Shown one piece after another: positions 33,330 to 42,131 of a DNA stretch of 64,000 bases. Both the position numbers and the translations under genes were made by a program. The DNA is from Enterococcus sp. BWR-S5. Its GTDB lineage: Bacteria > Bacillota > Bacilli > Lactobacillales > Enterococcaceae. Numbering within the stretch: the first letter of the stretch is position 1; every line of letters starts with the position of its first letter. The notes beneath the pieces are model-generated. The model did no database searches, was not told the origin of the DNA, and saw nothing but the letters and a program-made list of their open reading frames with translations. Location: positions 62,001-126,000 of the forward strand of contig NZ_JADOEQ010000001.1 of NCBI RefSeq assembly GCF_016745255.1. The letters run 5' to 3'.

Positions 33330-34700
33330 ATGAAACTTAGTTTTTGGGAAATTGCACAAGCTGTACAGGCTGAAAATGATTGGAAGCAGTGGGAAGATTT
33401 TTCAGTAACGGGTGTAGAATTTGATAGCCGAATCATCAAGACAGGTAATCTGTTTGTGCCATTGGCAGGCAATGCCGACGGCCATCAGTTTATCAATAAG
33501 GCTCAGGAGAACGGCGCAGCAGCAGCTTTTTGGAGTAGTAAAGAGGAAGCACCAAACGCCTTTCCCATTTTAAAAGTAGCTGATACACTGGCAGCGATGC
33601 AAAAGCTTTCTGTTTATTATTTAAAGAAGCTGTCACCCTCTGTTATCGGAATTACCGGGAGCAATGGAAAGACAACAACAAAAGACATGGTCGAAGCTGT
33701 CCTTTCACAAAAATTCAATACCTACAAAACACAGGGCAACTACAATAATGACATTGGTTTGCCGTATACAATTCTGCATATGCCTGATGAGACTGAAAAG
33801 CTGATTCTTGAAATGGGGATGGATCACGCAGGAGAAATATCGTTTTTATCAACCTTGGCACAACCGGATGTCGCAGCAATTACCATGATTGGCGAAGCAC
33901 ATATTGAATACTTAGGCTCCCGTCAGGGAATCGCTGCAGCGAAGATGGAAATCGTCGATGGCTTGAAAGCAAGCGGCCTACTGCTTGTACCAAACGAAGA
34001 GCCTCTATTACAACCGTTAATAAGCGGTCTGAGTCAAACGGTAGAAACCTTTGGCTGGGAAGCGGCTGCGACTTATCAAGGAGCTGTCAGAGAAAGTGGT
34101 AAGGAGTATACAGATTTTACTGTTTCCGGCTTTTCTGAGGACCTGCGTATTCCAGTACCAGGTTCCTATAATGTAACCAATGCATTGATTGCTGTTGGAA
34201 TCGGACGCTGGTTCGGGCTGTCAGAAGAGGAGATTCGTCAAGGACTGGCTGATTTAATCGTAACGAAAAATCGAACAGAATGGCTGAAGGCTGCAAACGG
34301 AGCAGATATTTTAAGCGATGTTTATAATGCAAATCCAACAGCGATGAAGCTGGTTCTGGATAATTTTAGAACAATGCCGACCAATGGCAAACGTTTGGCT
34401 GTTTTGGGGGATATGCTTGAGCTTGGACCGGAATCTAAAACGATGCATTGTTCTGTGGGCGAGTATTTGAAGCCTCAGGAAATAGCAGAAGTTTTCTTAT
34501 ATGGTGAGGAAATGCAGAGCTTATATGAGAAGTTGCAAGCAGCGTATGGTGAACACATCTATCATTATGAAAAAGAGCAAAAAAATAATTTGATTCAGGC
34601 ATTGCAAGCAGTTCTTGAGCCGCAGGATATGGTGGTCTTAAAAGGGAGTAACGGCATGGGCTTAGCTGAAGTTGTAGCAGCTCTGCAAAATGAAAGTTGA
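33330..34700 (+). CDS. murF: UDP-MurNAc-tripeptide--D-alanyl-D-alanine ligase
   Basis: A 456-residue Mur ligase that adds the D-Ala-D-Ala dipeptide made by Ddl to UDP-MurNAc-tripeptide. Motifs: the N-terminal FDSRIIKTGNLFVPL; the ATP loop GITGSNGKTTTKDM (near residue 110); EMGMDHAGEIS; and SDVYNANPTAMK in the C-terminal domain. AGGAGG lies upstream of a GTG-ATG pair at 33327/33330; I use the ATG (9 bases spacing). It follows ddl functionally and in order. Confidence 0.96.
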   Translation: MKLSFWEIAQAVQAENDWKQWEDFSVTGVEFDSRIIKTGNLFVPLAGNADGHQFINKAQENGAAAAFWSSKEEAPNAFPILKVADTLAAMQKLSVYYLKKLSPSVIGITGSNGKTTTKDMVEAVLSQKFNTYKTQGNYNNDIGLPYTILHMPDETEKLILEMGMDHAGEISFLSTLAQPDVAAITMIGEAHIEYLGSRQGIAAAKMEIVDGLKASGLLLVPNEEPLLQPLISGLSQTVETFGWEAAATYQGAVRESGKEYTDFTVSGFSEDLRIPVPGSYNVTNALIAVGIGRWFGLSEEEIRQGLADLIVTKNRTEWLKAANGADILSDVYNANPTAMKLVLDNFRTMPTNGKRLAVLGDMLELGPESKTMHCSVGEYLKPQEIAEVFLYGEEMQSLYEKLQAAYGEHIYHYEKEQKNNLIQALQAVLEPQDMVVLKGSNGMGLAEVVAALQNES

Positions 34701-35058
34701 TTTTCATAAAACTTGCTGAAAAGCTTGAATTATGCTAAAATTAACTGTTGTCAGAAGATTTGAATAGAAATAGATGGCGGAGTATAGCGCCAATTATTTA
34801 TATAAACTTGAACAGCTGAACGATTCCGTTTGGCTTTTCTGTTGTCAAACTTCATACGATAGGATTTTTCGATAGAGTTGATAAGATAGTTTGATAAAAG
34901 AGTATATCTCTATTTGACATAGAGTGAAGCAGCCCTCCACTGTTCGGCGGTCGGCTTCATTCAACGAAGCAAACTCCGCGGCTGGATTTATTGACTTATT
35001 GAAACGTTTAAGCATTGGGGCAGAAGCCCCCGAACAATAAGATATTAGGAGGATCACA
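34701..35058 (+). promoter_or_regulatory. cshA: Long structured leader of cshA
   Basis: No gene lies here. Just before cshA, TGTTCGG (34941-34947) pairs with CCGAACA (35029-35035) enclosing GCTTC/GAAGC (34954-34970) and, right before the ribosome site, GGGGC-AGAA-GCCCC (35016-35029). The fold sits 12 bases from AGGAGG. DEAD-box RNA helicase genes often have long regulated leaders; here a temperature- or helicase-responsive switch is plausible. Confidence 0.5.
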
Positions 35059-36615
35059 TTGAAATTTAGCGAACTTGGTTTATCATCAACATTACTATCT
35101 GCTATTGAACGTTCAGGATTTGAAGAAGCAACACCGATTCAGGGGGAAACAATCCCTTTGGCTTTAGAAGGAAAAGATGTTATTGGACAGGCTCAGACAG
35201 GAACTGGTAAAACAGCTGCCTTTGGTCTGCCAATGCTTGAAAAGATTGACACGAATAATCGTGTACTGCAAGGCTTGGTTATTGCACCAACAAGAGAGCT
35301 TGCTATTCAAACACAAGAAGAGCTTTATCGTCTTGGTAAAGATAAAAAAATTCGTGTACAGGCTGTATACGGAGGGGCAGATATTGGTCGTCAAATCAGA
35401 GGCTTGAAGGACCATCCACATATTGTTGTGGGAACACCGGGCAGACTGTTGGATCATATCAATCGCCGCACATTAAAATTAGGTACTGTAGAAACATTGG
35501 TATTAGATGAAGCAGATGAAATGCTGAACATGGGCTTCTTGGAAGATATTGAGAAAATTATTTCTCAAGTACCTTCTGAACGCCAAACACTGTTGTTCTC
35601 AGCAACAATGCCGCCTGCCATCAAAAATATCGGTGTGAAGTTCATGAAAGAGCCTCAACACGTAAAAATCAAAGCGAAGGAAATGACTGCTGATTTAATT
35701 GATCAGTATTATGTTCGTTCAAAGGATTATGAAAAATTCGATATTATGACTCGTTTGTTGGATTTCCAAACGCCTGAATTAACCATTGTTTTCGGTCGTA
35801 CAAAACGTAGAGTAGACGAGCTGGCACGCGGATTAGAAGCGCGCGGTTATAAAGCTGAAGGAATCCATGGTGATTTGTCTCAGCAAAAACGAATGAGCGT
35901 TCTGCGTTCATTCAAAAGCGGCAATCTGGATATTCTAGTAGCGACAGACGTTGCTGCCAGAGGACTGGATATTTCCGGTGTTACCCATGTATACAACTAT
36001 GATATTCCTCAAGATCCTGAAAGCTATGTTCACCGTATCGGCAGAACTGGGCGTGCAGGAAAAGGCGGTATGTCAGTTACCTTCGTAACACCAAGTGAAA
36101 TGGGCTATCTTCACGTGATTGAATCATTGACGAAGAAAAGAATGTCTCCATTGAAACCACCGACCGCTAAAGAAGCATTCCATGGAAAACTGGGTGCGGC
36201 ATTAGAATCAGTTGGCGATAAGCTGGCTGAGAATGGTTTGGATAAATATCTTGACTCGGCTGATGCGTTGCTTGAGAAGTATTCTCCTCAAGATTTGGCT
36301 GCGTTACTTCTTAAGACAATCTCAAATGATCCGGAAGACGCAGTGCCGGTAAAAATCACGCCTGAACGTCCGTTGCCTTCACCGAAAAGCGGCGGCTTCA
36401 ACAAGAACAAGCGTCACAGCGGAGGCGGTGGAAACCGTCAGCGCAAAGACGGTCGTTCATACCGAGGCAAGAACAATAAGAGCAGCAATGGAAATGGGAA
36501 TAACAATAGTGGCGGCGGAAACGGCAGCTACAACAAAGGGAAGAAAAATTATTCTTCCAAACGCAGCAATGACAAAGGCAGAGGCTTTGTCATTCGCGAA
36601 AAAGGAAACAACTAA
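35059..36615 (+). CDS. cshA: DEAD-box RNA helicase CshA
   Basis: A 518-residue ATP-dependent RNA helicase with a TTG start after AGGAGG. All family motifs are present in order: FEEATPIQ (Q motif), AQTGTGKT (I), PTRELA (Ia), TPGRLLD (Ib), DEAD (II), SAT (III), HGDLSQ, then [11 protein letters not shown] (V) and HRIGRTGR (VI). The C-terminus (about 430-518) is Gly/Asn/Arg/Lys rich ([12 protein letters not shown]), an RNA-binding tail. It acts in mRNA decay and ribosome assembly, especially in the cold. Confidence 0.97.
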   Translation: MKFSELGLSSTLLSAIERSGFEEATPIQGETIPLALEGKDVIGQAQTGTGKTAAFGLPMLEKIDTNNRVLQGLVIAPTRELAIQTQEELYRLGKDKKIRVQAVYGGADIGRQIRGLKDHPHIVVGTPGRLLDHINRRTLKLGTVETLVLDEADEMLNMGFLEDIEKIISQVPSERQTLLFSATMPPAIKNIGVKFMKEPQHVKIKAKEMTADLIDQYYVRSKDYEKFDIMTRLLDFQTPELTIVFGRTKRRVDELARGLEARGYKAEGIHGDLSQQKRMSVLRSFKSGNLDILVATDVAARGLDISGVTHVYNYDIPQDPESYVHRIGRTGRAGKGGMSVTFVTPSEMGYLHVIESLTKKRMSPLKPPTAKEAFHGKLGAALESVGDKLAENGLDKYLDSADALLEKYSPQDLAALLLKTISNDPEDAVPVKITPERPLPSPKSGGFNKNKRHSGGGGNRQRKDGRSYRGKNNKSSNGNGNNNSGGGNGSYNKGKKNYSSKRSNDKGRGFVIREKGNN

Positions 36616-36627
36616 GTAAAACATACG

Positions 36628-36684
36628 ATTTCAGACGGCGGGAAAGGCCTTTAGCGACCATATCCCGCTGTCTGAAATTTTTTT
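36628..36684 (+). terminator. Terminator of cshA
   Basis: A 15-bp stem TTTCAGACGGCGGGA with TCCCGCTGTCTGAAA (one G.U pair) is followed by TTTTTTT. Confidence 0.9.
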
Positions 36685-36783
36685 ATTATTTCTTTTCAGA
36701 ATTTCTTTGGGGTTCTTGTAGGAAAAATTCTTTTTTTTTGTTAGAATGGATGTAATTTATTGATTTGGAGTGCAGGACAGATT

Positions 36784-37134
36784 ATGATAAAAGGGATTGG
36801 AATAGATATTGTTGAGCTTTCAAGAATTGAGAAAATCATTGACAATCGGTCATCCTTTGTCAAAAGAGTGTTGACTGAAAATGAATTGGAAATCTTTCAT
36901 CAGCTGTCTAAACGCCGTCAAATCGAATTTTTAGGCGGGCGCTTCTGCTGCAAAGAGGCCTTTTCAAAAGCCTGGGGCACTGGAATTTCCGGTGTTGGCT
37001 TTCAGGAGATGGAGATATTGCAGGATGAAAGCGGTGCACCTAAAATGACGAAGTCACCGCATCAGGGAAAAGTGTTTGTATCGATTTCCCATACTGAAAC
37101 AACAGCGATAGCACAAATCGTTTTGGAAGAGTGA
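36784..37134 (+). CDS. acpS: Holo-acyl-carrier-protein synthase
   Basis: A 116-residue phosphopantetheinyl transferase that activates ACP for fatty-acid synthesis. The ATG at 36784 gives the family start MIKGIGIDIVELSRIEK; an upstream ATG adds eight residues and lacks support. FLGGRFCCKEAFSKAWGTGI carries the CoA-binding Lys/Glu, and VSISHTETTAIAQIVLE is the C-terminal strand. Asp in GIDIV binds magnesium. The next frame begins before this gene's stop, but the true alr start is 35 bases after it. Confidence 0.95.
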   Translation: MIKGIGIDIVELSRIEKIIDNRSSFVKRVLTENELEIFHQLSKRRQIEFLGGRFCCKEAFSKAWGTGISGVGFQEMEILQDESGAPKMTKSPHQGKVFVSISHTETTAIAQIVLEE

Positions 37135-37169
37135 CCGAACATAATCAAATGAAGATGGAGGGATACATA

Positions 37170-38291
37170 ATGGTCAGCGGTAGTCACCGACCTACAAAAT
37201 TAATTATTGATACACAGGCAATCTCTGAAAATGTGTCTCAAGAAGTGGCAAGATTACCGAAGGAAAGTGAGCTTTTTGCAGTAGTTAAGGCAAATGGCTA
37301 TGGACATGGGGCTGTTCAAACGGCTCTCAGTGCACGCAGGGGAGGCGCTACGGGCTTCTGTGTATCTTTATTGGATGAAGGGATAGAGTTGCGGGAAGCA
37401 GGCATAACCGAGCCAATCCTCATTCTTGGTGTAGTGGAATCAATGTACATAGATTTAATAGTAAGATATGAGTTATCTGTCACTGCAGCGACACAGGAAT
37501 GGCTTGAAGAAGCACAGCAGATTTTAGCAGAAAAACCGTTAGCGCAGCAGCTGAAGATACATATTAAAGTAGATACCGGCATGGGTCGAATTGGTTTTAC
37601 CTCCGGCAAGAGCGCCCTATTGGCTGTAGAGACAGTTCGTTCAAATCCTGCAATGGAATGGGAAGGAATATTTACTCATTTTGCTACAGCTGATGCGATT
37701 GATGCAGAATACTTTACGAAGCAAGAGCAGATGTTTAAAGAAATAATTCAACAGCTGCCGGAACAACCGCGATATATCCATAGTGAAAACAGCGCAGCTG
37801 CTCTGTGGCATCCTGAAAGTCCCGGAAACATGATTCGATTTGGCATTGCAATGTATGGCTTAAATCCTTCAGGACGAGCAATTACGGAGACGTATCCATT
37901 GAAGCCTGCGATGCAGCTGAAAACCAAACTGATTCAGGTCAAGGAGCTGCCGCAAGGAGCCGGTGTAGGGTATGGGAAGACATATACCGTATCCGCGGAG
38001 AAAGAATGGATTGGTACTTTGCCAATCGGTTATGCGGATGGTTGGCTGAGACATATGCAGGGGTTTTATGTATTAGTCAATGGGAAGAAATGTGAAATTA
38101 TTGGAAGAGTGTGTATGGATCAGTGCATGGTTCGTTTGCCTGAATATGTGCCTGACGGAACAGAAGTGACATTAGTCGGGGAAAGCCAAGGAGAAGTAAT
38201 CACGATGCAGATGGTTGCCGATCAGCTTTCAACGATTCATTATGAAGTCGTTTGTACATTTTCACAGCGCATACAGAGAGAATATAAATAG
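37170..38291 (+). CDS. alr: Alanine racemase
   Basis: A 373-residue PLP enzyme converting L-Ala to D-Ala for the Ddl pathway. The ATG at 37170 follows GGAGG by 7 bases; the longer frame overlaps acpS without a site. K40 in AVVKANGYGHG carries PLP; the catalytic Tyr is in GAGVGYGKTYT (near residue 270). IKVDTGMGRIGF and GRVCMDQCMV are conserved. With ddl and murF it forms a D-Ala supply cluster. The mazF gene follows 11 bases later, the usual order in Firmicutes but without the antitoxin gene. Confidence 0.97.
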   Translation: MVSGSHRPTKLIIDTQAISENVSQEVARLPKESELFAVVKANGYGHGAVQTALSARRGGATGFCVSLLDEGIELREAGITEPILILGVVESMYIDLIVRYELSVTAATQEWLEEAQQILAEKPLAQQLKIHIKVDTGMGRIGFTSGKSALLAVETVRSNPAMEWEGIFTHFATADAIDAEYFTKQEQMFKEIIQQLPEQPRYIHSENSAAALWHPESPGNMIRFGIAMYGLNPSGRAITETYPLKPAMQLKTKLIQVKELPQGAGVGYGKTYTVSAEKEWIGTLPIGYADGWLRHMQGFYVLVNGKKCEIIGRVCMDQCMVRLPEYVPDGTEVTLVGESQGEVITMQMVADQLSTIHYEVVCTFSQRIQREYK

Positions 38292-38302
38292 GGAGGATTA
38301 CC

Positions 38303-38677
38303 ATGGTCAAACGCGGGGATATCTATTTTGCTGACCTCTCTCCTGTTGTGGGTTCGGAACAAGGCGGGATTCGCCCGGTCTTGGTTATACAGAATAATTT
38401 GGGGAATCATTTCAGCCCAACGATTATCGTTGCGGCTGTCACAGCTAAGATGGCTAAACCAAAATTACCTACTCATATTGGAATTAACTCAGGGGAGACG
38501 GGAATCGAAAGAGATTCAGTGATTTTATTGGAACAGATACGAACGATAGACAAAGCAAGGCTGAAAGAAAAGGTCTGCCACCTTGGTATCGAGGTAATGA
38601 CAGATGTAGACAGAGCTCTGGGAATCAGTGTTGGAATACTGGAAGCAGAAGAAGCAGTGGATACATATCAAATATAA
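38303..38677 (+). CDS. mazF: MazF/EndoA-type mRNA interferase
   Basis: A 124-residue toxin-family endoribonuclease in the conserved place behind alr. VKRGDIYFADLSPVVGSEQGG then RPVLVIQNN is the MazF pattern; HFSPTIIVAAVTAKMAKPKLPTH and SVILLEQIRTIDKARL follow. B. subtilis carries the antitoxin gene ndoAI (mazE) between alr and mazF; here only 11 bases separate the two. A C-terminal 10-residue extension (EAEEAVDTYQI) is seen. It may be kept as an RNase without a linked antitoxin, or an antitoxin lies elsewhere. Confidence 0.92.
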   Translation: MVKRGDIYFADLSPVVGSEQGGIRPVLVIQNNLGNHFSPTIIVAAVTAKMAKPKLPTHIGINSGETGIERDSVILLEQIRTIDKARLKEKVCHLGIEVMTDVDRALGISVGILEAEEAVDTYQI

Positions 38678-38998
38678 TGGTTATGACATTTAGAAAATGG
38701 ATCAGCCAATTGCTATACATAGTGAGGAATGTTGAGAAGCAGTCAATCACAGTTTGTTCTCTGCAGGAATCTTAATAAAGCAGCTTTTTTGAATCGTTGA
38801 CAGGGCTGAAAAGCCCTTATTAGAGAAATGAATTTCAGAACTTATTGCATACGGATTACTTAGTAGGATGTATCATAGAAAAAAAAGTTGGCAAGAATAA
38901 AGTGTAATGTTACAATGGATTATGTATAATTGGGTAGAAAATAGATAACTTCACACAAATGATTCGTGTTTTTATTATGTTATAAAGGGGTTTTTTAT
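38678..38998 (+). other. Intergenic region, weak terminator and one promoter
   Basis: AGGGCT-GAAA-AGCCCT (38802-38817) followed by TATTAG is a weak terminator for the alr-mazF operon. No gene is visible. A promoter for the next operon lies at 38888-38916. Confidence 0.5.
38888..38916 (+). promoter_or_regulatory. Promoter of the membrane/coiled-coil operon
   Basis: TTGGCA (38888-38893) and TACAAT (38911-38916) are 17 bases apart, a good sigma-A promoter, about 80 bases upstream of the TTG start at 38999. Confidence 0.75.
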
Positions 38999-39688
38999 TT
39001 GGTCATAATCATTATAGGTGTTTTAGTCATCGCTCTCCTGGCCTTTTTCAGCTACGAGTTGATTAAGAGAATTAACCTGGATCGGCTGCCGGCTGAAAAT
39101 GCTAAAATGCAAAGAAAAATCAATGTATACAGACAGCAGGAAAATAGCCGTCTGATTGTCTCCATCATCGTTGCACTAATACTCATTTCATTGTTTTTAT
39201 TAGGGATTCTTTATCAACAGTATACACTGGAGCAAGATAATGAATCATTGAAGACGGAGATAGAAACACGTGACAGCGGCAAAATTGCTTCTGTAGAAGA
39301 ATACACGGAAAACAGCTTGAAATTAGCTGATTTTTCGTGGGGAAAAATTGTAGAGAATCAAGATGCTGCAGCTTTAAAAAATTATGAGCTGCAGCTTTCC
39401 AGAGAATGGCAGCCTTTTTTCGGTGATGTCAGTGTGACGATTGTTAGAAGTCAGAACACGAATTCACTGACGATTTCAGTCTTCTCTTCCTCGCTGGCTT
39501 ACTCCGGTTTCACTACAGCAGAAAAAAATGTAGAGAAGTTCGTAAAGGAGCTAGGCAGCGTACCGGAAGTCGCAATGTTGGATTTCAATTTTACATATCG
39601 GGATAAAACGAATACATTGACAAAAGCGTCGATGGTTTACTCTAAGGATGCCCAAGGTGAAGGGTTAAGCAAAGTTGAACTTAATTAG
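38999..39688 (+). CDS. Two-TM membrane protein, unknown function
   Basis: A 229-residue protein. The TTG at 38999 is chosen for its AAAGGGG site 8 bases upstream; the ATG at 38966 has no site. One hydrophobic segment lies at the N-terminus (VIIIIGVLVIALLAFFSYELI). A second (about residues 54-72) follows a basic cytoplasmic loop. The outside domain (about 75-229) is helical first (ESLKTEIETRDSG), then beta-rich. It is followed 51 bases later by a coiled-coil protein and probably acts with it at the envelope. No family is recognised. Confidence 0.7.
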   Translation: MVIIIIGVLVIALLAFFSYELIKRINLDRLPAENAKMQRKINVYRQQENSRLIVSIIVALILISLFLLGILYQQYTLEQDNESLKTEIETRDSGKIASVEEYTENSLKLADFSWGKIVENQDAAALKNYELQLSREWQPFFGDVSVTIVRSQNTNSLTISVFSSSLAYSGFTTAEKNVEKFVKELGSVPEVAMLDFNFTYRDKTNTLTKASMVYSKDAQGEGLSKVELN

Positions 39689-39739
39689 TAATTGAAGATA
39701 ACGTGAACGTAAGATAAATTAAGATGGGGTGTAGAACAA

Positions 39740-41086
39740 ATGGCAAAGAGACGGTTAATTAAAAAGATTAACGAAGTTTCTGATGAAGAATTGGCACAGG
39801 ATGTGCTAAATTCGGAAAGCAGTACGGAAGAAATCGGAAGTTCTGCTGTTTTAACAGAGCAGCTTGAGAAGCAAGAGCAGGAAATCAGACATTTACGTGA
39901 ACTGCTTGAAGAGTATCGTTTGCAAGAAGAAGATTATGAGAAAGAAAGAGATGAGAATTTCAAGCTTTCTCAGCAAAACAAACAATTAGCACAAAAAGTG
40001 GAGACACATCAAGATGAAATGGATGCTCTGGCGGATAAGAATGACGAGCTGGAAACACTATTGAATCAAAGAGAAGCAGAAATTGATGAGCTGAGAAATA
40101 ATCAAGTTTCATCTGCTTCTACAGAAACAGAAGCATTGAAGCAGCAGATTCAAGAGCTACAGGAAGAAAATTCTGAAGCACAAAGACAAATCAGCAACCT
40201 TGAAGCTGAGCTTCTAGTGAAAAACAAAGAGCTGGAAACGAAGATTTCAGAGAAAGAGCAGGAAATTGCTCAACTGCAGACTGATTTATCATCTCGCGGC
40301 GTAGTGACGGAAAAACAAGAAGCATTGGAGACGGTGAAAATGGAATTAGAAGAATTGAACAAAAAGCTTCAGACACGTGAAGAAGAAAATCAGGCTCTTA
40401 CCCAAAAAATTGCTGATCTTCAACAAAAACTGACTCAATTAGAAGATGAAAACAACCAGTTGAACAGTCAAGCTGCGACGCTGACAACAGATGTATCTGT
40501 TGCAGGTGCAAGCGAGCATGTTCAAGAGCTGAAAAAAGAATTAGCATCAGTTCTTAAAGAGAAGAGCGAAGTGGAAAGCACACTTGGCCGTATCCAAGCA
40601 GTGAATGATAAATTATCTGTTCAAAAAGATGTTTTTGAAGCTGAGTTGGCGACATTAAGAGACAGCTACAAGCTTAAAGAAGCTGAGCTTGAATCAGTTA
40701 AATCTGATTTAGGTGCGTTGCAAAGCGGTTCTGCATCAGGCGAAGTAAGAGGCGAGCAATTAGCTGAGCTTCTTCAAGCGAAACAACAAATCAATGATTT
40801 GTTGCTGAAAAATCAATCGTTGCAGGAAGATGCGCTGAAATCTCAACAAGAAATCGGTGAAGTAATGGTTTCTGCTAAGAAAGAAGCAAACAGAATCATC
40901 AGTGAAGCTCAGGTTGAAGCGAAACACATGATTAACTCTGCTGAATTAGAAATGCTGAATATCGGCAATCGTGCGAAAAATATTTCAAATGAAGTAGAAG
41001 AATCTAAGAATGAAGTAATGACAATTTATCGTGAGCTTGAAGAAAGATTGAATAAGCTTTCTCGATTAGATAAAAATAATGGCTAA
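39740..41086 (+). CDS. Long coiled-coil protein, DivIVA-like C-terminus
   Basis: A 448-residue acidic protein, almost entirely heptad-repeat coiled coil (residues about 40-340). The basic N-terminus MAKRRLIKKINEVSDEE and the C-terminus (SAKKEANRIISEAQVEAKHMINSAE) resemble the membrane-associated tail segments of DivIVA/GpsB-type division proteins. It has no membrane helix of its own, so recruitment to the preceding membrane protein is plausible. Function is an inference: cell division or shape. A 11-bp terminator follows, then the array of repeat B. Confidence 0.75.
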   Translation: MAKRRLIKKINEVSDEELAQDVLNSESSTEEIGSSAVLTEQLEKQEQEIRHLRELLEEYRLQEEDYEKERDENFKLSQQNKQLAQKVETHQDEMDALADKNDELETLLNQREAEIDELRNNQVSSASTETEALKQQIQELQEENSEAQRQISNLEAELLVKNKELETKISEKEQEIAQLQTDLSSRGVVTEKQEALETVKMELEELNKKLQTREEENQALTQKIADLQQKLTQLEDENNQLNSQAATLTTDVSVAGASEHVQELKKELASVLKEKSEVESTLGRIQAVNDKLSVQKDVFEAELATLRDSYKLKEAELESVKSDLGALQSGSASGEVRGEQLAELLQAKQQINDLLLKNQSLQEDALKSQQEIGEVMVSAKKEANRIISEAQVEAKHMINSAELEMLNIGNRAKNISNEVEESKNEVMTIYRELEERLNKLSRLDKNNG

Positions 41087-41104
41087 CAAACTGGCTAAAT
41101 AGAG

Positions 41105-41132
41105 AAACGGATCAAGCAATTGATCCGTTTTG
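41105..41132 (+). terminator. Terminator of the coiled-coil gene
   Basis: AAACGGATCAA pairs with TTGATCCGTTT around a short loop, followed by TGTC and no long T run. Confidence 0.7.
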
Positions 41133-41145
41133 TCAGATTTCAGTA

Positions 41146-41563
41146 AAGGGTCTCCATTACGCCTTCAAGCAACTAGGCAACAATTGTTTCTACGAGTCTA
41201 ACGATTCTCGAAACAAAGCATTAAGCCTGAACCGCTTGGCTAACGGACCACCAAAATGAAGAAATGAAACAATCACTTGATTCATTTCCTCAAAAATTAG
41301 TAAGGAGTACCATTACGCCTTCAAGCAACTAGGCAACAATTGTTTCTATGAGTCTAACGATTCTCGAAACAAAGCATTAAGCCTGAACCGCTTGGATAAC
41401 GGACCACCAAAATGAAGAAATGAAACAATTACTTGATTCATTTCCTCAAAAATTAGTAAGGAGTACCATTACTCTTTTGCAGGACCATCTAGAAGTAATG
41501 GATAACGGACCACCAAAATGAAGAAACGAATCAATTACTTGATTCATTTCCTCAAATTTTAGT
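41146..41563 (+). repeat. Tandem repeat array B: two full 156-bp units and one short unit
   Basis: Units 41146-41301 and 41302-41457 are nearly identical; the third (41458-41563, 106 bp) has lost the core but keeps CCATTACT paired with AGTAATGG. Full units share with array A the core CTACGAGTCTA, CGATTCTCGAA, AAGCATTAAGCCTG, ACCGCTTGG and CGGACC. The second hairpin (GAAATGAA with TTCATTTC) occupies the place of GGAACAG/CTGTTCC in A. GTTT..AAAC replaces GCTT..AAGC in the first hairpin, a compensatory change. The array ends at AAGGAG (41564-41569), the ribosome site of the LysM gene. Confidence 0.9.
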
Positions 41564-41578
41564 AAGGAGTGATTCAAT

Positions 41579-41992
41579 ATGAAAAAGAATAGTATAAAAG
41601 CGATTGTTTCATTGTTCTTTTTTAGTGGAATCATTGGACTGGCTACTTATTTTGTGAGTTCAACTCAGATTGAAGGCTCTACGCCTGAGACGAGTGCAAC
41701 ATCAAGTGAAGAGAATAAAGATGCTGAAGTGACGGCAACAAGTGTAAGTGCTGATTCTTCAGATAAGGGTGTTGAAGATACACCGGCATCAGAGGAACAG
41801 GCAGTTGTTTCTGAGGACGTTCAGCAGCCTGTTGAGCCGGAACGGGAAACGGAAATCTACACGGTTCAGCAAGGACAGAACCTTTGGGAGATTGCTCAGT
41901 CAACAGAGATGTCTTTGCAGGATTTGATGAATACCAATCAATTAAGCAGCAGTGCAATTTTTACCGGACAAGAATTACTGGTAAAGAAATAA
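41579..41992 (+). CDS. LysM-domain protein with N-terminal membrane segment
   Basis: A 137-residue envelope protein. A signal/anchor segment (residues 9-26, IVSLFFFSGIIGLATYFV) is followed by an acidic Thr/Ser/Glu-rich linker (about 30-90). The C-terminal LysM domain follows (about 92-137, YTVQQGQNLWEIAQST then LMNTNQLSSSAIFTGQELLV), which binds peptidoglycan glycan. It is anchored to the membrane and reaches the wall. Its ribosome site AAGGAG is the boundary of repeat array B. Confidence 0.9.
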   Translation: MKKNSIKAIVSLFFFSGIIGLATYFVSSTQIEGSTPETSATSSEENKDAEVTATSVSADSSDKGVEDTPASEEQAVVSEDVQQPVEPERETEIYTVQQGQNLWEIAQSTEMSLQDLMNTNQLSSSAIFTGQELLVKK

Positions 41993-42013
41993 TCTTAAAA
42001 TAGAATGAGCAAG

Positions 42014-42054
42014 AGAGTTTTCAGTTTGTTTATCAAAACTGAAAACTCTTTTAG
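42014..42054 (+). terminator. Terminator of the LysM gene
   Basis: A 14-bp stem AGAGTTTTCAGTTT with AAACTGAAAACTCT is followed by TTTTAG. Confidence 0.85.
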
Positions 42055-42131
42055 TATTTATCGGTTTTTATGGTAAATCAGGCAGCATTTTGTTATCCTT
42101 AAATGGACAAGAGTGTAAATTGAGGTGCAGC

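Noticed and set aside
38292-38302. A short mazE gene between alr and mazF
   Set aside because: Only 11 bases separate the two genes, so no antitoxin gene fits; no frame upstream fits either.
20551-41563. The tandem arrays as CRISPR
   Set aside because: Units are 106-159 bp with no short repeat-spacer pattern and no Cas genes; they are tandem copies of a whole sequence.
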